A model generated the notes under the pieces. That model did no database searches. It worked only from the letters and a program-made list of their open reading frames with translations, and had not been told where the DNA came from. Made by a program: the position numbers and the translations under genes. A DNA stretch of 64,000 nt from Christiangramia sabulilitoris (GTDB taxonomy: Bacteria; Bacteroidota; Bacteroidia; Flavobacteriales; Flavobacteriaceae), in the NCBI RefSeq assembly GCF_007050985.1, contig NZ_VHSF01000001.1, positions 496,001-560,000 of the forward strand, in the 5' to 3' direction. Shown here one piece after another: positions 8,811 to 17,390 of the stretch (positions within the stretch are counted from its first letter, which is position 1; each line of letters begins with the position of its first letter).

Positions 8811-9113
8811 ATGAAATACTTATTTAAAAGCAGTTTGTTTTTACTGGTACTAAGCCTGGGGTTTGAATCCTGCAGAAATGCGGAAAACGAAGAAAGCGAA
8901 AGATCGGAAGTTCAGCAAATGATGGAAGATCCTGATAATAAGGTGGAAGTTAAAGATGGTGGTGACAAAATAAAAATTGAAACCCCTGAAGGTGACGAGA
9001 TCAAGATCAAAAGAGATAACGGGGAGTACAAAAAGAAAGTTGACCGTGCCAGCGGAGCCGAATCTAAGGTAAAAATAGACGATGGTGAAGTTAAAGTGAA
9101 AACCGACAATTAG
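8811..9113 (+). CDS. Small highly charged lipoprotein
   Basis: 100 aa. Lipobox 'LSLGFESC' places the acylated Cys at about residue 21. The mature part is almost entirely charged residues arranged as short beta-like repeats ('KIKIETPEGDEIKIKRDNG', 'KVKIDDGEVKVKTDN'). No family recognised. Possibly a surface or periplasmic spacer protein. Terminator follows 17 bp after the stop. Confidence 0.7.
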   Translation: MKYLFKSSLFLLVLSLGFESCRNAENEESERSEVQQMMEDPDNKVEVKDGGDKIKIETPEGDEIKIKRDNGEYKKKVDRASGAESKVKIDDGEVKVKTDN

Positions 9114-9130
9114 GTTTTAGTAACAGAAAC

Positions 9131-9158
9131 AAAAAATCCCGCGAAATGCGGGATTTTT
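9131..9158. terminator. Intrinsic terminator
   Basis: AAAAAATCCCGC, loop GAAAT, GCGGGATTTTT; bidirectional between the lipoprotein gene and convergent trxB. Confidence 0.85.
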
Positions 9159-9176
9159 AATTTTTCAGAAGCTGAT

Positions 9177-10169
9177 CTATACGGTCTCAGGCCTGGTTTG
9201 AGGTCTTTCAATATCCTCTTCGGTTTCAATTTCTGCAAGATACCTTTCAGCATCTAGTGCTGCCATACATCCTGTACCTGCTGCAGTAACAGCCTGACGG
9301 TAAATTTTATCCTGCACATCACCAGAGGCGAATACTCCAGGAATGTTGGTTCGGGTAGATTTATTTTCGGTGATGACATAACCTGTCTCATCCATATCCA
9401 GCCAATCCTTGAAAATATCGGTATTTGGTTTATGTCCAATGGCTACAAAAAATCCGGTAATCTTAATTTCTTCCTTCTCCCCTGTCTGGTTATTCACCAT
9501 TCTTAAGCCTTCTACCACCTGTTCTCCAAGTAATTCGTCAACTTCAGTATTATATCTTAGGTCTATGTTCTTGGTATTTTCAACACGATGCTGCATTGCT
9601 TTGGATGCTTTCATATAGTCCTTGCGCACCAGCATGGTTACTTTATTACAAATATTAGCCAGATAGGTAGCCTCTTCAGCGGCAGTATCTCCACCACCAA
9701 CTATAGCCACATCCTGACCTTTATAGAAAAATCCATCACAGACCGCACAGGCAGAAACTCCACCACCTCTAAGTCTTTGCTCACTTGGAAGACCCAAATA
9801 TTTAGCTGTTGCGCCGGTAGAAATAATAACGGCTTCAGCTTCGATCCATTTATTGTTATCTACACAAACACGATGAATACCACCAAATTCTTTGGAGAAA
9901 TCCACTTCGGTGACCATTCCAATTCTAACTTCGGTACCAAAACGCTCTGCCTGTTCCTGCAGATCCATCATCATCTTAGGTCCATCAATTCCCTGAGGAT
10001 ACCCCGGAAAATTATCCACTTCAGTAGTAGTGGTAAGTTGACCGCCCGGTTCAAGACCGGTATACATTACCGGTTTAAGATCTGCACGGGCAGCATAGAT
10101 CGCCGCCGTATACCCGGCAGGTCCCGAGCCTATAATCAAACATTTTATTCTTTCTGTAGTATCACTCAT
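9177..10169 (-). CDS. trxB: Thioredoxin-disulfide reductase
   Basis: 330 aa flavoprotein that reduces thioredoxin with NADPH. FAD-binding 'GSGPAGYTAAIYAARA' lies near residue 13, the redox CxxC is in 'VSACAVCDGFF' near residue 140, the NADPH motif 'VGGGDTAAEEA' follows, and the C-terminal FAD motif 'GVFASGDVQD' is near residue 286. All catalytic features are present. A short acidic C-terminal extension (ETEEDIERPQ) is typical of flavobacterial members. Cytoplasmic, monocistronic. Confidence 0.95.
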   Translation of the reverse strand: MSDTTERIKCLIIGSGPAGYTAAIYAARADLKPVMYTGLEPGGQLTTTTEVDNFPGYPQGIDGPKMMMDLQEQAERFGTEVRIGMVTEVDFSKEFGGIHRVCVDNNKWIEAEAVIISTGATAKYLGLPSEQRLRGGGVSACAVCDGFFYKGQDVAIVGGGDTAAEEATYLANICNKVTMLVRKDYMKASKAMQHRVENTKNIDLRYNTEVDELLGEQVVEGLRMVNNQTGEKEEIKITGFFVAIGHKPNTDIFKDWLDMDETGYVITENKSTRTNIPGVFASGDVQDKIYRQAVTAAGTGCMAALDAERYLAEIETEEDIERPQTRPETV

Positions 10170-10312
10170 CTTGTTCGTTTTTCACTGTATAAAAGTAGGC
10201 AGTTTCCTGGAAAACTTACACCTGTTGTTATTAAGATCCTTTATTTGTTAATAAACCAATAGAATCATAGGCAGAATTTTCTTCTGGCCAGAGCAAATTT
10301 AAAAGATAAAAT

Positions 10313-10320
10313 TACCTTTG
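10313..10320 (+). promoter_or_regulatory. -7 box directly before TRIC-type gene
   Basis: TACCTTTG is a perfect -7 box ending only 6 bp before the ATG at 10327. The transcript would start at or next to the start codon, so this mRNA is probably leaderless. The box also overlaps an upstream in-frame TTG, which therefore cannot be the start. Confidence 0.5.
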
Positions 10321-10326
10321 CCAAGT

Positions 10327-10968
10327 ATGGAATTGAGTTTGTTCAACATACTGGATATATTGGGAACCATAGCGTTCGCCATATCTGGCGCCCTTTCAGC
10401 AATGAACCGGCGACTGGATCTTTTTGGAATATTTATAATTTCATTCGTTACCGCTATTGGAGGTGGAACCGTAAGGGATATATTAATTGGCAATACCCCG
10501 GTTTCATGGATGCAGAACACAGTGTACGTTTACCTTATAGGTATAGTTACCATTTTTGCCATTGTTTTCAGAAATAAACTGAATTATCTCAAAAAATCAC
10601 TTTTTCTCTTCGATACCATTGGGCTGGGAGTTTTTACTATTACGGGAGTAGAAGTAGGAATACAGAATAACCTGGATCCTATAATCTCTGTGGCGCTTGG
10701 CGCCATGACCGGAACTTTTGGTGGAGTAATAAGGGATATTCTTTGTAATGAGATCCCGGTAATCTTTAGAAAAGAGATCTACGCCACGGCCTGCTTAATA
10801 GGAGCACTTGCTTATGTAACCCTGTATGATCTTGGTGTGAATGCAGACGTTATATACCTGGTTACCTCACTTACGGTTATTAGCATCAGGCTGGTTGCGG
10901 TAAAATATCATCTCACCATGCCTTCCTTTTATCCGGTGCATCCAAAGAGCAGTAAAAGAAGAATGTAA
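10327..10968 (+). CDS. TRIC/YicG-type cation channel family protein
   Basis: 213 aa membrane protein with seven predicted helices arranged as two similar halves. The signatures 'FAISGALSAMNRRLDLFGI' and 'AIGGGTVRDILIGNTPVSW' in the first half, and 'GAMTGTFGGVIRDILCNEIP' in the second, define the UPF0126/TRIC family; prokaryotic TRIC proteins are trimeric potassium-selective channels. The start is set at the ATG because the promoter box covers the alternative TTG nine bases upstream. Divergent from trxB. Confidence 0.85.
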   Translation: MELSLFNILDILGTIAFAISGALSAMNRRLDLFGIFIISFVTAIGGGTVRDILIGNTPVSWMQNTVYVYLIGIVTIFAIVFRNKLNYLKKSLFLFDTIGLGVFTITGVEVGIQNNLDPIISVALGAMTGTFGGVIRDILCNEIPVIFRKEIYATACLIGALAYVTLYDLGVNADVIYLVTSLTVISIRLVAVKYHLTMPSFYPVHPKSSKRRM

Positions 10969-10979
10969 CATCTACCTTA

Positions 10980-11007
10980 TTGATTTTCAATAGTTTCAGT
11001 ATCTTTA
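10980..11007 (+). promoter_or_regulatory. Candidate promoter of LytTR regulator
   Basis: TTG at 10980-10982, 17-bp spacer, TATCTTTA at 11000-11007 (seven of eight matches to TAnnTTTG), 14 bp before the ATG. Confidence 0.4.
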
Positions 11008-11021
11008 TAAAAATTTACTGC

Positions 11022-11735
11022 ATGGCCAGGCCTGAAAAAATTATAATTGTTGAAAATGATATTCCCATTGCTGCGCGATTATCTCTGCAATTGAACCGTC
11101 TGGGTTATAATATCACCGGTATTTTTTCCAGGGCCAAAGATGCCTTACACTTTCTGGAGCAGGAGGTTCCTGATCTTATTCTTTTAGATGATCAATTAAA
11201 AGGACAGTTGAACGGAATTGAAACCAATAGAATAGAAAATAAAAAAACCAGCTCACCTGTGGTTTATTTTAACAAACGAACTGCAGACACTCTGGACAGG
11301 ATCATTCCTAAATCTTTAAGATCACGAAAAAAAAGGTTGCAGAAAGAGGTTAAAGATTCACTGAAAAAAAATAAGCCGGGACAAAACGGCGAGATCTACA
11401 AAGAAAGTGCACACTGTATTTTAAAAGACCGCATTTTTGTTCGCCATAATGATAAAATGGTGCGCATTTCTTTAAACGACATTCATTATATCGAGGCAGA
11501 CCGTAACTACTGTAAGGTTTATACTAAGGACCGTAAGTATCTCCTGGTCACCACACTCAAGGAAGTAGACGAAAAACTTTCTGATAAAAGATTTCTCAGG
11601 ATTCACCGCTCCTATATAGCGAACATATCTCATATCGATGAAATTGGGGGCAATCATGTAGTGATAAATTCGCATTCACTTCCGTTAAGTAAAAATATGA
11701 GACCAGAGCTTTTCAAGCACTTACAGGTAATTTAA
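11022..11735 (+). CDS. LytTR-type response regulator with degenerate receiver
   Basis: 237 aa. Residues 1-70 begin a CheY-like receiver ('KIIIVENDIPIAARLSLQL', phospho-acceptor candidate in 'DLILLDDQLKG'), but the second half of the receiver is not recognisable and ends in a Lys/Arg-rich linker ('SRKKRLQKEVKDSLKKN'). Residues 140-237 are a LytTR DNA-binding domain ('ISLNDIHYIEADRNYCKVYT', 'RFLRIHRSYIANI', 'LPLSKNMRPEL'). No histidine kinase gene adjoins it. The ATG was preferred over an upstream TTG, which coincides with the promoter. Confidence 0.8.
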   Translation: MARPEKIIIVENDIPIAARLSLQLNRLGYNITGIFSRAKDALHFLEQEVPDLILLDDQLKGQLNGIETNRIENKKTSSPVVYFNKRTADTLDRIIPKSLRSRKKRLQKEVKDSLKKNKPGQNGEIYKESAHCILKDRIFVRHNDKMVRISLNDIHYIEADRNYCKVYTKDRKYLLVTTLKEVDEKLSDKRFLRIHRSYIANISHIDEIGGNHVVINSHSLPLSKNMRPELFKHLQVI

Positions 11736-11898
11736 CCTCCTCTGCCGGAATAAGAAGACTTCTTTTAACAAAATTTTAGCTTCGGTAAAATTATATGCCC
11801 TTTCGGAAAATTTTAAGGCCCGTCTGTCCATTAAACTGATTTCAAGAGAGTTATACTTCCTAAATTCCATCTTTATTAACCAAAAGATGAGACCAATG

Positions 11899-12660
11899 AA
11901 ATCAATTAAAACACTTTTTACAGCAATTTTCGCCTTGCTTTTTATGGGATTTACTTCCTTTTCTCAAAGTGACCGCTATCAAATGTTCGTAGTACATGAA
12001 GACCATGTAAAAAAGGATATGATAGAAAAACACCATGAAGCAGACAAGAATATGGTGAAACTCGCCACCCAGCATAATATGGATATGGAATGGCTCGCAT
12101 TTGCCGGAGATGAAGGCAGGCTTATGTATCTAACTGCCATTGATAATATGGCCGAACTTGATAAAAATCCCTTTGCAGATCTTCAGAAAAAAATGGGAGA
12201 TGAAGAATACAAAAAAATGTTTGACGCATACGATGATACCTATACTAAGCACGGAGATTATATTATTAGACTGGATAAGGAATTATCTTATATGCCAGAT
12301 GGAATGACACAAACGCCTGAAGGTGAAGACTACAGGGCACTTATCTATTATCACATACCACCGGGTAAGGAAGATCAGGCTGAGGAACTGGCGAAAAAAG
12401 CTAAAAAGATATATGAAGATAAAAATTCTAACCTGCACTACCGTCTCTACAAGAGTGGATTTGGTACTATGGGCAATTATTATATGGTAGCTGTTTCCGC
12501 GAAAAGTCCCGAGGATCTGGAAATGAAAATGAAAAAGAATGATGAAGTTCTTGGTGAAAAACGCCAGGAGTTGATTGATGAGATCGAGAAAATATTTCCA
12601 GAAAGAGAAACAGTTACGGGTTTTATAAGACAGGATCTTTCATACTTAAATAAAAAATAA
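11899..12660 (+). CDS. Secreted protein, paralogue A1 of a duplicated pair
   Basis: About 253 aa from ATG 11899 (an ATG 12 bp earlier is also possible). Signal peptide ends near 'GFTSFSQ'. No family recognised; two tandem ferredoxin-like/EthD-like halves are suggested by repeated 'VHEDHVKKDMIEKH' and 'YYHIPPGKEDQAEELAKKA'. Shares 'HGDY', 'LSYMPDG', 'YRLYKSGFGTMG' and 'RQDLSY' with the protein at 13218-14006. Directly followed (4 bp) by a SnoaL-like gene. Confidence 0.75.
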   Translation, partial: KSIKTLFTAIFALLFMGFTSFSQSDRYQMFVVHEDHVKKDMIEKHHEADKNMVKLATQHNMDMEWLAFAGDEGRLMYLTAIDNMAELDKNPFADLQKKMGDEEYKKMFDAYDDTYTKHGDYIIRLDKELSYMPDGMTQTPEGEDYRALIYYHIPPGKEDQAEELAKKAKKIYEDKNSNLHYRLYKSGFGTMGNYYMVAVSAKSPEDLEMKMKKNDEVLGEKRQELIDEIEKIFPERETVTGFIRQDLSYLNKK

Positions 12661-12664
12661 GACC

Positions 12665-13102
12665 ATGAAAAATTTAATTCTTTGCATTTGCATTAGTGTC
12701 TTTATCGTTGGAACCACCCTGGGCCAGTCTGGCAACAAGGAACTTGAAAAATTAAGAAACGGTTATATAACGGCCTTAAAAAATTCTGACACTCCGGTTA
12801 TCCTGAAAATGTATGCCGATGATGCTACCATACATCATATAGATGGAACGTTGTATACCGGGACCAGTGAGATCAAAGGATTATATGATCAATTCTTTGA
12901 AAAAAACAAGGCTGAAATAAAGTTTGAAAACATCTCTGAAGATGAATTGGCTGATGGTGTTCTTTTTTATCACGACAAGGTTTTTTTAGATCTGGATACT
13001 GAAGATGAGACGGTGCTACTGGAAGTAGTGAATATTGCCGAAAAAATCGATGGTAAGTGGCGAGTGACGAAAAGTTACCGCTGGCCTATCCCGGGAAAAT
13101 AA
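12665..13102 (+). CDS. Secreted SnoaL/NTF2-like protein, paralogue B1
   Basis: 145 aa. Signal peptide ends near 'TTLGQSG'. The mature part has the NTF2-like cone pattern: 'LEKLRNGYITALKNSD', 'MYADDATIHHIDGTLYTG', 'EIKGLYDQFF', and a C-terminal sheet ending 'KWRVTKSYRW'. NTF2-like domains bind small ligands or act as enzymes; nothing specifies the ligand. Forms an A-B unit with the preceding gene; an equivalent A-B unit follows. Confidence 0.8.
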   Translation: MKNLILCICISVFIVGTTLGQSGNKELEKLRNGYITALKNSDTPVILKMYADDATIHHIDGTLYTGTSEIKGLYDQFFEKNKAEIKFENISEDELADGVLFYHDKVFLDLDTEDETVLLEVVNIAEKIDGKWRVTKSYRWPIPGK

Positions 13103-13217
13103 ACTCTGATATTTTAAATTTTGACCGCCCTACCCTTAACTGAATGGTTATCCATTCAACCTTTACCTGCCTGATGTGTGGTGACATTTATTAATAACTA
13201 ATTCAAATATTCTAATT

Positions 13218-14006
13218 ATGAAAATTAAAAGTAGACTAACCAGTTTTCTGTTTATTGTTGGCTTGGCTCTGGGCATGAGTGCTCAGCAGGGTCCCAACCA
13301 GGCTTTCTGGGTTCATGAAGACCAGGTAAAACCATCTATGATGAATGAATATGAAAAAACTTCTAAGGAACTTGTAGAAGCCTGTAAATCGAATAACATC
13401 TCAGATATTAACTGGACGGTGGCTTCGATGAACGACGGGACTTATCTTTCTATTACTCCTATCAAGGGAATGTCTGATATTGAAAATATGAACTTTAATG
13501 ATCTAAGGGAAAAAATGGGCGATGAATCTTTTAGCAAGATCTTTGAGGATTTCGACAAGTGTTATGATAAACACGGAGATTACGTGACGATCCTAATTCC
13601 GAATCTTTCCTATATGCCAGATGGTCTAAGCACCAGTACACCAGGGCAGAATTATCGTGTATGGCACAGAATGGATGTATCTCCTGCCAACGTTCAGAAA
13701 TTCCAGGCCAAGATGAAAGAACTTAAAGATATGTTTGCTAGTAAGAATTCCAAATTACCCTACCGCGTTTACCGAAGCGGATTTGGTAATATGGGAGATT
13801 CCTTTGTGGCTGTATTATCTGCCAAAGACGCTATGGATTATGATTCCAGATCTACAGAAAATCAAAAATTACTTGGTGAGGAAGGTGATAAACTTTTTGA
13901 CGAACTTTTTGATTACGTAGATGCTTATTCCGTAAAAAGAGGAGGAATGAGACCGGACCTAAGTTACCAGCCGGCAGGAGAAGCAAATAATAACGCAAAA
14001 GATTAA
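13218..14006 (+). CDS. Secreted protein, paralogue A2 of a duplicated pair
   Basis: 262 aa, signal peptide ending near 'LGMSAQQ'. Clear paralogue of the 11899 gene: 'WVHEDQVKPSMMNEYE', 'KHGDYVTI', 'LSYMPDGLS', 'YRVYRSGFGNMGDSFVAVLSA' area and C-terminal 'MRPDLSYQPA' align in the same order. The two proteins have diverged substantially, so the duplication is not recent. Followed after 3 bp by a second SnoaL-like gene. Function unknown. Confidence 0.75.
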   Translation: MKIKSRLTSFLFIVGLALGMSAQQGPNQAFWVHEDQVKPSMMNEYEKTSKELVEACKSNNISDINWTVASMNDGTYLSITPIKGMSDIENMNFNDLREKMGDESFSKIFEDFDKCYDKHGDYVTILIPNLSYMPDGLSTSTPGQNYRVWHRMDVSPANVQKFQAKMKELKDMFASKNSKLPYRVYRSGFGNMGDSFVAVLSAKDAMDYDSRSTENQKLLGEEGDKLFDELFDYVDAYSVKRGGMRPDLSYQPAGEANNNAKD

Positions 14007-14009
14007 GCC

Positions 14010-14549
14010 ATGAAAAAAATTATTATCGTCCTTCTTATTTCAATGATCGCAGTATCATGTAATGAAGAAAAAAAAGACAAGGAAAATTTGAGATACACCC
14101 AGGATTCTGAACAAATAAATGTTCTGAAGGCCGCAATCAAAGACTATGTGGACGCAGATTGGGAAGCAATGAAAAAGCATTATGCAGATACCGCGAAGAT
14201 CTTTCATAATACCAAAGATGGAATTAGCATAAGCCAGGTAGTTCAAAATCATCAGCAACAGCTGGAAGCATTTTCAGATTACGGGCTTGTGTCTGGAGAA
14301 GATGAATTCGAAATGGTAGTTACAGATGATGGCAATACCTGGGTAAATTACTGGGGAGACTGGAAAGCTACCGTTAAAGGGACCGATACAGAAATAATAG
14401 TGCCGATTCATCTTACTGCTCAATATGAAAACGGAAAAATAGTGAGAGAATATGGATACTGGGACAATGGAATTGTAATGACAGCCATGCAGGAAATGGA
14501 TATGGCGATGAAGCAACAGGACTCTATACAGAATGCTGAAACCAACTAA
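14010..14549 (+). CDS. SnoaL/NTF2-like lipoprotein, paralogue B2
   Basis: 179 aa. Lipobox 'SMIAVSC' gives an acylated Cys near residue 17, unlike the B1 protein, which has an ordinary signal peptide. NTF2-like core: 'LKAAIKDYVDADWEAMKKHY', 'DTAKIFHN', 'WVNYWGDWKATVKG', 'GKIVREYGYWDNG'. Last gene of the second A-B unit; the next gene, an epimerase-like protein, starts 9 bp later and is probably cotranscribed. Confidence 0.8.
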   Translation: MKKIIIVLLISMIAVSCNEEKKDKENLRYTQDSEQINVLKAAIKDYVDADWEAMKKHYADTAKIFHNTKDGISISQVVQNHQQQLEAFSDYGLVSGEDEFEMVVTDDGNTWVNYWGDWKATVKGTDTEIIVPIHLTAQYENGKIVREYGYWDNGIVMTAMQEMDMAMKQQDSIQNAETN

Positions 14550-14558
14550 AATTTCATC

Positions 14559-15500
14559 ATGAAACATGTAGGAATTACAGGAGGTGCCGGGTTTATTGGC
14601 AGTTATATAACCAAAAAATTTCTGGATGAGGGTTACAAGGTCAGGGTTTCTGTAACTAATCTTTCCAAAAGCCATAAATACGAACACCTCTTTAACCTGG
14701 GCAATGAAGACAATCTTTCTATTAAAGAGCTTAAAGTTCAGAATATAGATTCATTGAGGAGTTTCTGCAAGGATTGTGATATAGTTATCCACTGTGGAAC
14801 TCCGTTTAAACTGGGTGTTGAAAACCCGAAGCGGGATTTATATGAGCCTACAATAAAGGGAACTGAAAACATGCTGGAAATTGCTCTGGAAAACAGGGGG
14901 ATCTCGAAATTTGTTTTTGTGGCATCGGTAGCGGCCTATAACACGGCATTTCCCTACCCGGTCGCATCAAGAGATCCGGATCATTTGTATACAGAAGAGG
15001 ATGAACCTCACCTGGATGAAGCGCATATTCCTTATGCGCAGGCGAAGTATTATGCAGACCAGACCGTAAGGAAGTTCATTGAAAAGAATCCTGAAATAAA
15101 TACCGAGATCGTAACTGTTTCACCGGTAACCGTGATGGGCAGTCCATTATCGGGGAGAGAGGATTCAACTTCTGTTGGTTTGCAGCGGCTCTTTAAGTCT
15201 AAAGAGGTTAATGATCCTTTTATGCAAACCCTTTTCGATGACGATGTGGAGTTTGCTTTGGTAGATGTGGAAGATGTTGCTGAAGGGGTTTACCGTGCAG
15301 CAGCCACAAAGGGAAACCATGGCAAGAATTACCTGTTTACCAGCGAATCCTGGAAAATCTCTGACATCTCAAGAATGCTTAATGGTGAACAGCCTGAGGG
15401 AAAACCCCGCACGGTCTATAGCAACGAACTCGCCAGGGAAGATCTGGGAATGGAATTTAAACCGGTGAAGGATCCCTTGCATAAATTCGATGCCGACTAA
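14559..15500 (+). CDS. NAD(P)-dependent epimerase/dihydroflavonol reductase-like SDR
   Basis: 313 aa extended SDR. 'VGITGGAGFIGSYITKKF' is the GxxGxxG dinucleotide motif at residues 4-21; 'FVASVAAYN' and 'YAQAKYYAD' give the active-site Ser and the YxxxK pair. Resembles the dihydroflavonol-4-reductase branch that reduces aldehydes or ketones; substrate unknown. Cytoplasmic. It lies 9 bp behind the B2 lipoprotein gene and 59 bp before a cupin gene. Confidence 0.85.
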   Translation: MKHVGITGGAGFIGSYITKKFLDEGYKVRVSVTNLSKSHKYEHLFNLGNEDNLSIKELKVQNIDSLRSFCKDCDIVIHCGTPFKLGVENPKRDLYEPTIKGTENMLEIALENRGISKFVFVASVAAYNTAFPYPVASRDPDHLYTEEDEPHLDEAHIPYAQAKYYADQTVRKFIEKNPEINTEIVTVSPVTVMGSPLSGREDSTSVGLQRLFKSKEVNDPFMQTLFDDDVEFALVDVEDVAEGVYRAAATKGNHGKNYLFTSESWKISDISRMLNGEQPEGKPRTVYSNELAREDLGMEFKPVKDPLHKFDAD

Positions 15501-15559
15501 AATTAATTCCTACAGAAGTAAAATAAATAATGATTTGATTAAACTTAAATAGAAGTAAA

Positions 15560-16249
15560 ATGAAAAAGCCATTTATAATTACAGAGGTCATCGTTTTCCT
15601 CTTACTCTTTGCTCCCTTATTGAATTTACATGCACAGGATGCGGCTAAAATAGATCCTGATCATTATACGGTAGAAGTGGATAACGAGAAAGTAAGAGTA
15701 TTACGGATTAACTATGGACCCGGAGAGGAATCAAAAATGCATAGTCATCCTGAGGGTGTTGCCGTATTTCTAACAGATCATAAAGCAAATATGAAAACCG
15801 AAGATGGTAAATCTTTCGAAATGGCCGGTGAAAAGGGCAGGGTTGTCTGGGTGGAAGAAGCTAGACACCAGCCAAAAAATGTTGGCGATCAGGAATTTGA
15901 GGTCATACAGATAGAGCTAAAGAATAACCATACAGCCGCAGGTAAGAAAAGTTTGCATCTTTTTGAATTACCCGAGGGCGTAAGCGAAAAACAGCTCAAT
16001 GGCTTTCTGGAAGAAATGAATGCTGCTATCGCTGAAGAAGGCTATCCTGGAGCAGGTTATTATCTTTACAAGATTACCGATGAAAATGCGAACTATAAAT
16101 ACTTTCTGGAAGGGGTCTGGCCAGATGCCGCCACTTACGATAAAATACATGATTCTGAAAAGTGGAAAAATGCCGCTGCTAAAGGTGGGGAAATGATAGA
16201 CAAGATCAGAGCGAATGAATTATATCTAAAAGCCGAAAAGGTAAATTAG
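15560..16249 (+). CDS. Exported cupin-domain protein
   Basis: 229 aa. Signal peptide ends near 'LLNLHAQ'. Residues 35-110 form a cupin: 'GPGEESKMHSHPEGVAVFL' holds the metal-binding His residues and 'EARHQPKNVGD' the second motif. The C-terminal 90 residues ('EGYPGAGYYLYKITDENANY') are an additional alpha/beta part resembling EthD-like dimeric barrels and echo the A1/A2 proteins nearby. Function unknown. Hairpin downstream at 16317. Confidence 0.75.
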   Translation: MKKPFIITEVIVFLLLFAPLLNLHAQDAAKIDPDHYTVEVDNEKVRVLRINYGPGEESKMHSHPEGVAVFLTDHKANMKTEDGKSFEMAGEKGRVVWVEEARHQPKNVGDQEFEVIQIELKNNHTAAGKKSLHLFELPEGVSEKQLNGFLEEMNAAIAEEGYPGAGYYLYKITDENANYKYFLEGVWPDAATYDKIHDSEKWKNAAAKGGEMIDKIRANELYLKAEKVN

Positions 16250-16316
16250 GAACTCGTATTCAACCTCTGTTAAGTCAGGTAGCTGATAAGATCAATAGAT
16301 GCCTATACCAAAAATA

Positions 16317-16352
16317 AGCTCCCGGTGATGAATCAATCCCGGGAGCTGTTTA
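16317..16352. terminator. Probable terminator
   Basis: AGCTCCCGG and CCGGGAGCT separated by about 13 bases, followed by TGTTTATTT; lies between convergent genes. Confidence 0.55.
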
Positions 16353-16353
16353 T

Positions 16354-16767
16354 TTAATGTGGAAGTTTATCTCTAAGTAACCCGTAGACAAAGGTTCCGA
16401 AAATAGCAGCCAAAAACACCACGATCACCGATACATAACCAGCGCCGATCAAGGTATAAATTGGTCCCGGACAGGCTCCGGCCAATGCCCAGCCAAGTCC
16501 AAAAATGATCCCTCCAAACATATATCTGCTAAAGCTTTTTTCTTTTGGCACGAACTGAATCTCTTCACCATTAAAATCCCTAACATTTTTTCTTTTAATA
16601 ATTTGAATTCCCACCACCCCGATTACCAAGGCAGAGCCAATGATGCCATACATATGAAAAGCATCGAACCTAAACATCTCATATATTCTGAACCATGAAG
16701 CGGCTTCAGATTTAAACATCACGATACCAAATAATATACCTGTAAATAAATATCCAATAAATTTCAT
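16354..16767 (-). CDS. YeeE/YedE half-transporter (DUF6691 type)
   Basis: 137 aa, four membrane helices. 'GGIIFGLGWALAGACPGPIY' contains the conserved Cys of the YeeE/YedE (TsuA/PmpB) sulfur-transport family, in which single cysteines pass thiosulfate or a persulfide through the membrane. This is the half-size partner of the next gene, whose stop lies 3 bp from this start. Second gene of an operon controlled by the palindrome promoter at 17346-17389. Confidence 0.85.
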   Translation of the reverse strand: MKFIGYLFTGILFGIVMFKSEAASWFRIYEMFRFDAFHMYGIIGSALVIGVVGIQIIKRKNVRDFNGEEIQFVPKEKSFSRYMFGGIIFGLGWALAGACPGPIYTLIGAGYVSVIVVFLAAIFGTFVYGLLRDKLPH

Positions 16768-16770
16768 AGT

Positions 16771-17328
16771 CTAAAAGATTAGGGGGAATAATAAGTGAAC
16801 CATGATCAATCCACCAATAAAGAAACCAATAACGGCGATGAGGGAAGGCAATTGTAAATTACTCAACCCGGAGATAGCGTGACCCGAAGTACATCCACCG
16901 GCCCATCTGGTGCCAAAACCAATTAAAAATCCCCCAATGATCAATATGCTTAAAGCCTTCCAATCGGTTAAGGCCTCCACGCTATAAAGTTCGTCTGGTA
17001 AATAAGCGTTGCCGGTACTGTCAAATCCAAGATCCTGCAGGACAGCAACAGATTCAGGATTTATCTCCACTGCGGGATCTGGTGTTAAAAAGTTCATGGC
17101 AATAAAACCACCAATCGCAGCACCAAGGATCACCGTAAGATTCCATTTTTGTGCCCGCCAGTTAAAATCGAAGAAACTGGCTTTACTTCCTGCACCGCAC
17201 ATGGTACAGATCGTTCTAAGGTTGGAAGACATACCGAATTGTTTTCCCATAAAAATGAGAAGAAACATAATGCCTGCTATTAGCGGGCCTGCCACGTACC
17301 ATGGCCATGGTTGTAATATTATTTCCAT
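16771..17328 (-). CDS. YeeE/YedE family sulfur transporter subunit
   Basis: 185 aa, about five membrane helices. 'GFGTRWAGGCTSGHAISGL' is the family motif with its conserved Cys. Together with the 137-aa partner it resembles the PmpA/PmpB pair found next to persulfide dioxygenases in sulfur-handling operons. It is the first gene of the unit; a GTAAC-N4-GTTAC site lies 48 bp upstream of the start with a -7-like box between. Confidence 0.85.
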   Translation of the reverse strand: MEIILQPWPWYVAGPLIAGIMFLLIFMGKQFGMSSNLRTICTMCGAGSKASFFDFNWRAQKWNLTVILGAAIGGFIAMNFLTPDPAVEINPESVAVLQDLGFDSTGNAYLPDELYSVEALTDWKALSILIIGGFLIGFGTRWAGGCTSGHAISGLSNLQLPSLIAVIGFFIGGLIMVHLLFPLIF

Positions 17329-17345
17329 ATCTAAATTTTCAGGTG

Positions 17346-17389
17346 CAAATTAACGATTTCATGGTTTAAGAAACAGTAACAATAGTTAC
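17346..17389 (-). promoter_or_regulatory. Crp/Fnr-type activated promoter, YeeE operon
   Basis: Perfect palindrome GTAAC-AATA-GTTAC at 17376-17389, 22 bp, then on the minus strand TTAATTTG (17346-17353), seven of eight to the -7 consensus. The palindrome replaces a -33 element and would be centred near -41. The same 22-bp geometry is found at 24760-24803 and 33197-33240. Confidence 0.65.
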
Positions 17390-17390
17390 A

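Noticed and set aside
9588-10262. Plus-strand 224-codon frame opposite trxB
   Set aside because: Antisense shadow of a highly conserved gene with no protein-like features.
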